Below are positions 55,373-64,000 of a stretch of DNA of 64,000 nt, in pieces (positions within the stretch are counted from its first letter, which is position 1; each line of letters begins with the position of its first letter). Both the position numbers and the translations under genes were made by a program. The notes beneath the pieces were generated by a model, which worked only from the letters and a program-made list of their open reading frames with translations, did not search any database and had not been told where the DNA came from. The stretch is taken from positions 823,948,001-824,012,000 of the forward strand of contig CM057452.1 of NCBI GenBank assembly GCA_016271365.2. Direction: 5' to 3'. This stretch comes from Neoceratodus forsteri (taxonomy: Eukaryota; Chordata; Ceratodontiformes; Ceratodontidae).

Positions 55373-55385
55373 GAGCAACATGCTC
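55373..55385 (-). other. LINE family B 3' hairpin
   Basis: Sense strand GAGCA-TGT-TGCTC, then AGTATGCCTTCCTGGTAAAA and the tail. Compared with family A (AGGCA...TGCCT), stem positions 1 and 2 change in a compensatory way, which supports selection for the fold. Confidence 0.6.
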
Positions 55386-55668
55386 AATTCCAGATGCGAT
55401 CTGGGGGCCGAGACCCAATTGCAACATGAGAGTTACATCAAAACAGGTTTTTTTTACATACCTGGTACAAAGTGGAACAATAATCAACGTACTCCAACAT
55501 TTTGAGAGTGATTATAGACAGTGGTAGACATACAATTGAGTAGAAAAAAGTTGTAAGACCAGTTAAAGTACAACTTGAGTGTAGGGCTAGTTTAATTGAA
55601 ACAGGAGCAGCTGGAGGAGAAATGCGCTCTGAGTAGGCGGTTGTGATGGTAGGGGTTAGGAGCATGTC

Positions 55669-57080
55669 TTATGGGGTAGGTAGGACGTTCCAGATTTGTG
55701 GTATTTGGTAGTTAAAAGTGGCCTGGCCTTTAGTAGTACACCTGAATGGGACATGTAACAGCCTAGGGTCTGTACTCCTGAGGGAGTACGCAGGTGGAGG
55801 TTGTTTGGAGAGGGTGGATGACAGGTAGGGTGGAAGGGAGAGGGACCAGTACTTGGCTGTAAACCTGGTGCAGTTTGTTAGTCTACAGTCATGAAGGGAC
55901 GGCAGAGTTACAGTGCTATAAAGGTTGCAATGGTGTGTAGAATGTGGGCAATCGAGGATAAAGTGACAGAAAGAGTGGAACAGTGTGTCGAGGCTGACCA
56001 GGGCGGATGCAGGGGCTATGGTATATACTATATCTCCGTAATCGAGTACAGGCAGTATCATTTTTTGGACAATGGCATGTCTTGACTGTGTGGGGAGGCT
56101 GCTTTTGTTATGGTATAAAGCACCAAGTTTTGGGAGCAGCTTTTTGTCCAGGGATTCGATGTGAGAGGAGAAGTCTAGGTGTTGGTCAAGCCAGACTCCT
56201 AAATACCTGAAACTAGTGCAATTCTCCAAAGGAGTCCCATCCAAAGTTTTGAATGGGGTGCAGTGGGATTGATGAGAGAGTCTTTGTTGGGAGCCAAATG
56301 TTAAGGATACAGTTTTTTGGGGGTTTAGGAATAACTGGTTGGACCTGAACCAGTGCTGGATGGCATAGAAATCTTCCTATAGGAGGGTTGCTACGCTTGA
56401 TGTTTTAGGGCCTGAAGCATAAAGAACTGTGTCATCCACGTACATCCAGATGGAGTGTTGGCAGGTTGATGGGAGGTCGTTTAGAAAAACAGAAAAGAGT
56501 AGGGAACCTAGGACAGATCCTTGGGGGACACCGGCAGAGACTGGTAGTGGTTTTGAGGTGTGTGCGGCAAGTTTGACAGTTTGAGTCCTGCCCACTAGAT
56601 AGTCTTGGAACCAATTTGTGGCTGGTTTAGAGAGTTCTGCATCAGTGAGTCTGGAGAGGAGTAGGGAGTGAGAGACGGTGTCAAAAGCCTTGGCTAGGTC
56701 AATAAAGATGGCTGTGGTGATGTGCCCTTTGTCCATACTTGTGAGAATGTCTCCGGTGATGCGTAGCAGGGAGGTGATGGTGGAGTGGGATTTATGGAAG
56801 CCCGATTGGAATAGAGTGAACAAAGAAGAAGAAGCTTCCAGGTACGGAGTGAGTTGGGACAGGACCAGTCGTTCCTGTAATTTGGCCAGGATAGAGAGTA
56901 GGGAGATGGGTCTGTAGTTGCCTGGGGAGGAAGGATCACCTCCTTTTGCAGCGGGATAATGGTGGCCTTCTTCCAGGCTGTAGGGAGCTTGCCCAAGGAG
57001 AAGGAGAGGTTTAAGAGGGCGGCTAGAGGAGCGGCGATGGCTGGGGCAGATAGAAAGAGCATCTTTGCATCCATGGACAT
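55669..57080 (-). pseudogene. LINE reverse transcriptase (family B)
   Basis: Frames: 57080-56694 (LNLSFSLGKLPTAWKKATII), 56823-56377 ([57 protein letters not shown], catalytic YVDD at 56431-56442) and 56244-55669 (TSFRYLGVWLDQHLDFSSHI, then a C-terminal domain ending ATFNYQIPQIWNVLP). The active-site dyad is intact. One frameshift lies near 56820 and another between 56377 and 56244. This is the LINE RT in the window with the fewest interruptions among the L2-like copies, apart from family C. Confidence 0.85.
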
Positions 57081-57427
57081 TGGGCTTTTGCCTTTGATTA
57101 GGGTTCAGGGCCTGTAAAGATTGGAAGACTTCTTCTCGGGTTACTGGGTGGAATGAGAACGGCTGGACCGGGCTGGTAGGATTAGGGGGGCATGGGCGGA
57201 GGGGGTGGATTGAGGGGAGGGAGTGGAGGGAGGACAGGAGATTTTCTGTGCAGCTGGAGAAATGGGTGTTAAAAGCTTCAGGTACACTGATGGGATCAGA
57301 GATGAGGGAGCCCTGTACAGATAGTGTAGGGGGTGGGGGTTGGGTGGGGGAGATCAGAGGTTTAAGTGATTTCCAAAATCAGTTGGATGATTTATACTGT
57401 TGTTAAGCGAGCAGTAGTTTTCTTGGC

Positions 57428-58374
57428 TTAGCGGATACTGTTAGTGCATGCATTTCGTAGGGATCTATAAGTAGTGAGGGACTCCTGTGTGGCCAACTTT
57501 TTGTAGTCTTTCCAGGCGTGGTCCCTGGTGTGGCATAATTTGATTAAGTCAGCCGTAATCCAATGGAGGTGTGTGACTCCTAACTCTTTTGTCGCGTGGG
57601 GGCATGGTGTCCCATACTTTGGGAGCTGGTTTTTGCAGAAACCCACAGCGGTGTCTGTGGAGGAAGCTCCAGGGATAAAGGACCAATTTACTCATCCTAG
57701 GTCCAGCAGGAGGGATGCTACGTTGAGGGAATTATAGGACCTGGTACGTAGTGTTTTAGGAGGGGCAGTGGGGCCGTGCACCTTCCTGATCAGGTAAATC
57801 ATGTGATGATCACTTATGGAGTTGGGTAGTAGGCCTGTGTTTATAATCCTGTGGGGGTGGGAGGTGAGAGCCCAATCCAATAAAGAGTGATTTTGTGATT
57901 TGTGGTTTAGTCTGGTGGGATCAGCAATGAGCTGGGTGAGGTTAAGGGCCTTAATTTTGGTCTTTAGGTGGGCTTTGTCAGGCCCTAGCTAGTTTGTGTT
58001 AAAGTCACCTGTGGCGTGGAGCTCACCCCCCGCAGTCAGGGACTGTAAGGAGTTCAAGCGGGAGAGGATGTCCTCGGGGTGTGTGCAGGGAGGTCAGTAT
58101 GAGCCTGCCACATACTGTATATGGGGGTGGAGCATGGGAGTGAAAGTTTGATGAGTGTGGCATCTATGTTTCCAGGGAGTGAATGGATGTCCACTATTGA
58201 GAACTAGAGATTATTGGTGATATACATAGCTGTGCCTCCGCCTCTCTTTTTGCCAGGCCGGTCATGTCTAATTATTGTGTACCCTGGTATGGATACTTCG
58301 GCATTAGTGTGATGAGGTTTTAGCCAGGTTTTGGATATGACAAGAATGTCAGGGCGCTGTATTAGAGCAATTGG
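57428..58374 (-). pseudogene. LINE endonuclease remains and linker (family B)
   Basis: Past the TAA at 58375, the minus strand continues in frame: PIALIQRPDILVISKTWLKP (SETW-type motif with Glu replaced by Lys), KKRGGGTAMYITNNL and a TAG. Near 58010-57990 is TGDFNTN. The frame 57880-57692 holds DWALTSHPHRIINTGLLP and NSISDHHMIYLIRK (SDHH). The frame 57646-57428 is the post-endonuclease linker. The stops, and the Glu-to-Lys change at the catalytic position, indicate loss of function. Confidence 0.7.
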
Positions 58375-58965
58375 TTACAGCAGTGAGATTTTGGCTAGCA
58401 AGCTACAAGTGTTTAGGTGTAGGATTCGGAAGCCTTTGGGGTAGGAGAAAGGGGGGTGGGAATTAGAATTTGAGAGGGTTGGGCCAGGGTTTGCCTCAAT
58501 GTCCTCTGCCGGGAGCAAATGTAGGCAGAAGATATGTTTCAATTTTGACCACAGAGGGTTAGGGCAGGTGTTGGTGGCATGAGAGGAGGGGGAAGTAGGA
58601 GGGTAGTGGCAGGCTGGGGTGTGTAAGGCCAAAAGTCCCAGATGAAAGGAGGGAGGTAGGATGGAGGCACTAATATGACCGTAGTAGCTGGGAGACAGGT
58701 CATGAGCAGGCGAGTATGAGTGGGCAGTGTAGTAAGGGTTGGGAGTTTGCCTTGGGGGTAGCGATGGTGGTGGTTCGCGACTTGGGAGGGCTGTTGGGGG
58801 CAAGGAGGATAGAGAGGTCAGGGAGAGGAGAATAAGAGCTGTGGGCAGCAGCATTCTGTACTGAAAATTATACTTAGGAAGCTGAGAATTTGTTTTGGTG
58901 CCCTCTGGTGGCAGCAGCTGATAAGCTGCAAATAGGAAAATAGGCTGATAGGCTTTCAAAGTCAT
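58375..58965 (-). pseudogene. LINE ORF2 N-terminal leader with 2A-like motif (family B)
   Basis: The frame has 196 codons. The more likely start is Met38 (58854), which opens a signal-like run MLLPTALILLSLTSLSSL; the first 37 residues overlap the conserved 5' block. A proline- and serine-rich stretch follows (about 56-135), then FCLHLLPAEDIEANPGP with DIEANPGP at residues 155-162. The endonuclease begins at about residue 179 (FRILHLNTCSLLAKISLL) and meets a TAA at 58375. The layout (leader, 2A, endonuclease) is the same as in family A at 30869-29499, although the leader sequences differ. Confidence 0.75.
58480..58503 (-). other. 2A-like ribosome-skipping motif DIEANPGP
   Basis: Residues 155-162 read D-I-E-A-N-P-G-P, a full match to D(V/I)ExNPGP. 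It differs at two positions from the family A motif. It lies 17 residues before the first recognisable endonuclease residues. Activity is inferred. Confidence 0.75.
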
Positions 58966-59015
58966 GTGACCTCAGCCTATAAAAGGAGGAGCTCACCAAG
59001 GACAGTGGTGGGGAA
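58895..59015. promoter_or_regulatory. Conserved 5' block of LINE B with CTCF and TATA motifs
   Basis: Sense strand CCACCAGAGGGCAC (58911-58898) matches the 14-base CTCF core CCASYAGRKGGCRS at every position. On the plus strand TATAAAAG (58978-58985) is a good TATA box pointing away from the ORF, with TCATGTGA (58962-58969) just upstream. GGAGCTCACCAAGG follows as in LINE A (31760 region). The block's orientation suggests antisense or bidirectional transcription. Confidence 0.5.
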
Positions 59016-59919
59016 CAGGCAGTTGGAGACAGCAGGCTTGATTGTTTGCAGCAGCTTGAATTCAAAAATGGTGCCAGGACTGCGCCCGGCTGCTGAAATT
59101 CTCCTGCAAAGTAGACTGCACCTGGATAGTTTCCGTGGGGGGGTCCAGACATCAATCAGCAGAGAGGGCTGGCTTCCCTCCAAGGGCCCCTCACGACCCT
59201 AGAATCCCAAATCTGCAGGGGAAAAAGAAGATTATTTATACTTTTTTTGTGGGAGGAGTAAGTACAGCTCAAGATAGGTAGCCTTTCAATTGGTCAAAGT
59301 GCAAAAATAAGGAGTTTGAATTTTGACTATGTGGACCTAGTGTAGAGACTGTGGGGGCTGTGGGCAGTAGAATCACGAGGGAGAGACCCTCCAAGAATTC
59401 TTGCATCAGAGCAGGTAAATCTAAATACATTCCCAGAAAGTGAGTAAAGGGAGCCTCCCTTCGGTTGGTGTTTCTGTATCGTTGGAAGTGCTGCTAGCAG
59501 GAAATAAGGCTCCGGTCCTGTTTCCCTTAAGGGTAGTCTGGCTGAAGCAGGATAACTTGCAGCTGGGCTTTTAACATAGACAATATTTTGCTGAGCCGGC
59601 AGGCTCGGTGAAAATGTAGGGAAAGTGGCTGCGGTAGCGCAGGGGCAGAATTTGAATCAGCAGGCTCTGTAGGTACAAAATTTAGTCAGTATAGTTTCCA
59701 GGCACAGGAAAGAGCAGAATTACCCCTCTTTTGGGTTCTGACTGGGAGAGAGTGCAGTAGGACTAGTGCGAATCACAGTTTGAACAAACTCCTGAACATT
59801 TAGCAGATTCCTTTTTACTGTAATTAATTTAAAAGGTAATGCAAATCTACACAATAGGCAGTAGTGAGCAGTCGCTAGTGCAAATGCAGTTGGTGGAAAT
59901 TGAGTCTTATTTGCAAGTA

Positions 59920-60110
59920 AACGAGGACAACACTACTCTTAAGGCAACCTAAATTAAAGCAACCACAGAGGGGATGCTGCTGGTAGAAATAAACAGTAAA
60001 AATAAACTCGGGTAACAAGGACAATACTGGAATTAAGCACCTTTTAAGGCAACCAAAATTTAAAGCAACCACTAAGGGGATGCTTCTGGCAGTAACAAAC
60101 AGTATACATG
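59920..60110 (-). repeat. Tandem duplication in LINE family B 5' UTR
   Basis: Two ~104-bp copies. AAGGCAACC...AAAGCAACCAC begins at 59941 and 60045. Shared phrases are GGGGATGCT(G/T)CTGG and AACAAACAGTA-type ends. It is adjacent to the inferred 5' end at 60154. Confidence 0.75.
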
Positions 60111-60154
60111 CAGCCATCATACATACGATCCAGGAAGGGGCATGCTAAACAACA

Positions 60155-62730
60155 CAGACAACAAGGCTGCTCCAGGACATACGGCTCTGTGACACACGCC
60201 AAACAAATGCCATAGAATGGTAGATCATGATCATGGAACGCAGCATGGTGCTGAATATCACCCAGACAGAGGCAACAACAGCAATGGCAACAGCACTGCA
60301 GGAGATTGCAAGATGCATGCAACAATATGCAGCCAGTGTTGCACCAGTCTCACAGGTATGTCTGGAATGCATTGTGCGGTGGCACAACAGAAAGGTAGGA
60401 GACAACCTCCACAGCATGGGGAACACAGTCAGCATACAGGATGTGGGACAGAGCCATGAGGGCACACAGGGCATGGGGCAGTTATTGAAGCCTATGGGAC
60501 AACAGCCAGACACAGTGATGACACAGCATGTGACATGCACAGCCATGCCCAAGGACAGGACGGTGGGCAACATGGCAGGCCAACATGCAGACAAAGGGGC
60601 CCAACAGACATCAGGGATGGGCCGGAGCCATGTAGTGTTGCTGGTGTGGAAGATGGCCAATGGCGCAGTGGGGCACACACTGCAGGGGGCCACAGCCACA
60701 CAGGATACAGAAGATATCTGCAGCACCACACCCATGAACACTGCTGAGGGTATGCACAGGCACATGGGGTACTGGAACATGAGGGGCACAGGGGGCAGGA
60801 TATCCACCTACCTGCCAGTGATGTGGAGCAGTCTGGACAGACACAGAACAGTACGGTGCTGGACAACAACATGGCCATGCTAACACCCAGTGCAGCACGG
60901 AAGCTGGGACAGCACATGACATTCCGATCCTGGGGCCGCAAGAGGGTCCACTCTGAGGCAGGTGGAATGGCCTGTGGGGGCAGATGGCTAGGCAAGGGCC
61001 ACCAGCAGCAGAAACTGTTGCACAGACAGCTGCAGCAGTCAGCAGGACTGGAAGGAGGGGGAAACAACAGCAGCAGAATGATGGGGACCTCTGCAGCATA
61101 ACAGACACTCCCAGTGACACGACATCGGTCACAGATACACAGGGTGCACACAGTGCTGACTGTGGCAGAGGTGCAGACAGGGTGTGCCACACTGCAGGAT
61201 GCTACACAGAGCAGCAATATGGTGGTACAGCTACCATGCACTGCACAGAGCGAGCCACCAGCCACCATATGCCATAAAGGGAAGCCAACACACACACCAG
61301 TAGGATGCATGCATCATGCCAGGCATGCACCCTGGATGGGGGGGCCCCACCAATGGTAATGGCCACCACTACTCACTGGTCCTGTGCCCACATCAAACCT
61401 TGGGCAGGGACTCCCAACAAAACACACACCACACATTGATGTGCATATGCCATTCATACCTGTGCTGCATTCACATGTACCCCATGTCCCCTGTACAGTG
61501 CCCATGGCCATGGCACAGTGAGTCATGTCACCACAGCATGGGGCATGCACACAAGCCTGCATCCCCATACAGTGGCACCCCCTACACACCAGGAATAAGT
61601 TCATCGCCATCCCAGACAGCACATACTGGACACCTGCACAGCCCCCAATGCCTGCCCTGTGAGCAGTTGCATGCAACCGGGTGTGTGCACAATGCCATGC
61701 CAACAACTGCTTACACTGCACACCCACACCCATACACCACCAACCATCACTGACCAGACAGGCCCCCCCACATGTGACCAGAGAGATCAGTGGGTGCACA
61801 CACCATGGTGCTGCACACCACCACAGGCATGGCCTATGGCACACATGGCACCATACCCATCCATGGTACCATGCATGTCCTCACACCCGGGTGCATGGCC
61901 TCTGCACGACTGTTGCCTCCCCACCACACAAGGGGCACCACATGCCACCCAGCATCAACACTCACACACAGTGCCCACCATGAGGCATGGCACCACAACA
62001 GCCATACAGAGCTGCACAATGCATGCCACTGGGCAGGCCCTGTGGTATGCCACATATCATAACACACCACCTATCCCCACCATGGACATGTGTACCACAT
62101 GTCTGGTACCATCACATGCACATCACATGCAGGCCCAAACCGCGGGGTCCCACCTTGTCAACTGGTGGTTTGGCTTAACCACTGTGGCATGCCACTGTGG
62201 AACTAAGAGAAGCCCAACACTGGATGACACACGCCCACAGGGATACAGTGTCCTGACACTGTACCCAGTGGGTCACACTACCAATCCCTGTGGCAAGACG
62301 TGGTGCATGCCACATGATGTTGGACAGTGATCCCTGTTGTCCACATGTTGCCCTGCGTAGGCCCCTGTCGGCTGGTACCCATACATTGGCTGGCACCAAC
62401 CAGTACACAGCATAGGCAGGTGAAGGGCATGCACAGTACAGAATGACACACAAACACAGCTTGCACATGGTACATCAATGTATTTGTGACACAACAGCAA
62501 TACACAACATAAACAGTGAAGGCAATCCAAGAGGTACACAATGCAATTGTCACAGCTCCCCACACAGCAATAGGGGTACGACAGCAATACAATTAACTGC
62601 ATTGTATGCTCAGTTACAGAATCCCTGCAGTACCAGACACCTGTGTCCATTCTACCCTATGTGTCCTGTCCATAGTATGTTGGCAATTGCATGAGTGAGG
62701 CCAGGACAATGTTGCACTCACATGCCCACC
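60155..62730 (+). mobile_element. Harbinger-like element, right half
   Basis: It resumes with CAGACAACAAGGCTGCTCCAG, continuing the Myb-protein tail across the LINE. From 60233 it reads SMVLNITQTEATTAMATALQ then EIARCMQQYAASVAPVSQ, a helical C-terminus usual for such proteins. From about 60380 to 62730 no transposase motif is legible. Long open frames on both strands overlap freely and are explained by extreme CpG depletion and CA/TG enrichment. The right terminus is not seen; a LINE tail begins at 62731. Confidence 0.5.
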
Positions 62731-64000
62731 AATTCAAGTTCAAGTTCAAGTTTCTTTTATTGTTTCAAATGTATAAAACCATAGGTTTGTTACATTTACA
62801 TACATAACACTTCAGCTTATACTAATCCATAAATACATTTGTTTCTATCTCAATACCTTTTCCTATAAATCCACATAGAAATATAAATACAGAAAACACA
62901 AATAGGATTTAAATAACAACTTCTAAAATGCTGTGAATTCACAATCAGGAAATCTACAAATTATTTTTAACATAGACAATATTTTGCAGTACCATAAATC
63001 ACTTTCAGGAATTGAGTTTAAGGACAATTTTCTTACAATCTAGATGTTGTGAGAGAAGATAAACAGGAATTTGAGAGAAGATGTACTTTTCTCGATCTTT
63101 TACCCAATTTTTACATTCAAATAGTGTATGCATAATACCAATTTCTTGTTTATCAATACAATCACAAATGAATTTAAACTTCTTGCAAAACCAATTGTTT
63201 AGATTATAATAAAATATACCAAGACATGCCAGATGTAGTCTACACAAGATATTCCTATGTAGACCATTCACATTGAACCAAATATGACTCTATCCCCCAC
63301 ATAATCTTAATAGAGGAATACAAACCCCTTTGGTCAATGTCGTGGATACTTGCAAAATCCTGTTGAACAGCTGTGTCCTTTAATCTCTGAATAGTTACAT
63401 TGACAAAACCAACTATATTAGCTAAAACATATAAACTCCCTAGATCTTCACATCCAAATGGGCTTAGAATTCTGTTTAATCTAGAAAACCATGAATTAAA
63501 ATGACCATCATGACCTCATTTATTTAAACATTTCATCTTTTCATTCCAACACAGCCAAGGAAGACTATTTTTGTTTGCCTTCACAATCTTACCCCAATAT
63601 TTAATTGCTCTTATCAGAATTTTTATTTTAATTTGAACCATTCTAGCCTCCAATCTTTAAAAACAGGAGGGGGTGTCACGGGGGAGGTTCAAAGTAGATC
63701 TTAAAAAATTGTTCTGAATACTCTCTAAGTTAGCCTTGTCTAAATAAAGACCCCACACTTCACTACCATATAACAGTTGGTTCAGGAGTTTGGCTTCAAA
63801 AGTTCTCTTTAATGCAACAAAAGAATTATTAGCAAATTTAGTAGCAAAGGAGCACACAGCCCCAACTGTTTTTGGTGCATTTTGTTTAACATCTGCCAAA
63901 TGACTAAACCAAGATAGATTGTTGTCAATTATTACCCCTAAGTATCTGAACTCCATCACTATTTCAAAATTGCAGCCCTCAATTTTCCAGGATTTCTTAT
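62731..64000 (-). mobile_element. LINE (I/Ingi-like), 3' part, runs off the window
   Basis: Sense-strand tail: three ACTTGA-type hexamers (62733-62752). The ORF2 C-terminal frame 63271-63005 ends with a cysteine-histidine segment FICDCIDKQEIGIMHTLFEC. Frame 63959-63657 gives MEFRYLGVIIDNNLSWFSHL and LLNQLLYGSEVWGLYLDK, the RT thumb and connection phrase of jockey/I-group LINEs. The linker between them is decayed (IKYWGKIVKANKNSLPW near 63600). The clade is uncertain. The RT palm and endonuclease must lie beyond base 64000. Confidence 0.65.

Larger units (their letters stand above)
55321..60154 (-). mobile_element. L2/Rex1-like LINE, family B, apparently full length (4,834 bp)
   Basis: Inserted in the Harbinger-like element and flanked by CAGACA (55315-55320 and 60155-60160). 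Minus-strand order: 5' UTR with a ~104-bp tandem duplication (60154-59016), conserved block with CTCF and TATA motifs (59015-58895), ORF2 leader with a 2A-like motif (58965-58375), endonuclease remains (58374-57690), linker, RT (57080-56377) and C-terminal domain (56244-55669). The 3' hairpin (55373-55385) and an ATAA-type tail (55321-55348) end it. No ORF1 was recognised. Confidence 0.8.

Noticed and set aside
60145..62330. Many long overlapping open frames on both strands, up to 272 codons
   Set aside because: They arise from CpG-depleted CA/TG-rich sequence with few stops. No domain is readable apart from the Myb-protein tail near 60233, and plus and minus frames conflict.
1..64000. CRISPR arrays, bacterial operons, rRNA genes
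   Set aside because: No short regular repeat-spacer pattern, no ribosome-binding sites, and the content is vertebrate retroelements.

Overview
This window is vertebrate nuclear DNA made almost entirely of transposable-element remains. I found no convincing host gene, tRNA gene, rRNA gene or bacterial-type feature. The repeat mix is CR1 elements with octamer tails, L2/Rex1-like LINEs with AATA-type tails, L1/Tx1-like LINEs with A-rich tails, a tRNA-headed CORE-type SINE, a TTAA-flanked Kolobok/T2-type MITE, a Harbinger-like element with a Myb/SANT gene, and satellites inside transposons. This suggests a large-genome amphibian (caecilian-like) or lungfish. The species cannot be fixed from the sequence, and every coding region is broken by stops or frameshifts.

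Layout. 1-3391: two abutting LINE pieces (L2-like 'family A', then CR1). 3395-4826: minus-strand L1/Tx1 reverse transcriptase split by a plus-strand L1 3' fragment that has its own target-site duplication. 4827-10325: two 'family C' LINE copies around a ~298-bp tandem array. 10326-14520: minus-strand L1/Tx1 endonuclease and ORF1 remains, split by a second copy of the array-bearing element. 15977-16203: SINE. 17716-25530: a ~395-bp satellite interrupted by two MITEs and a CR1 that is itself interrupted by an almost complete CR1. 27099-31800: long family A LINE with a 2A-like motif. 33640-37470: CR1 and other LINE pieces. 37853-44242: full-length 6.4-kb L1/Tx1-like element with a perfect 16-bp target-site duplication. 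45131-47480: another family A LINE. 47481-53845: mostly unrecognised AT-rich sequence. 53846-62730: Harbinger-like element split by a 4.8-kb 'family B' LINE carrying a second 2A-like motif. 62731-64000: 3' part of a further LINE that runs off the window.

How the parts relate. Families A and B share a 3'-terminal hairpin plus a nearby conserved line (AGTG..CTTACCCGGTTAC), and the SINE at 15977 carries the same ending, so the SINE was probably copied by family A machinery. A and B both encode a signal-like N-terminus followed by a DxExNPGP (2A-like) motif ahead of the endonuclease, and they share a short 5' block with a CTCF-like motif and an antisense TATA box. The nested insertions give a readable order of events. 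A and B are my labels for this window, not database names.
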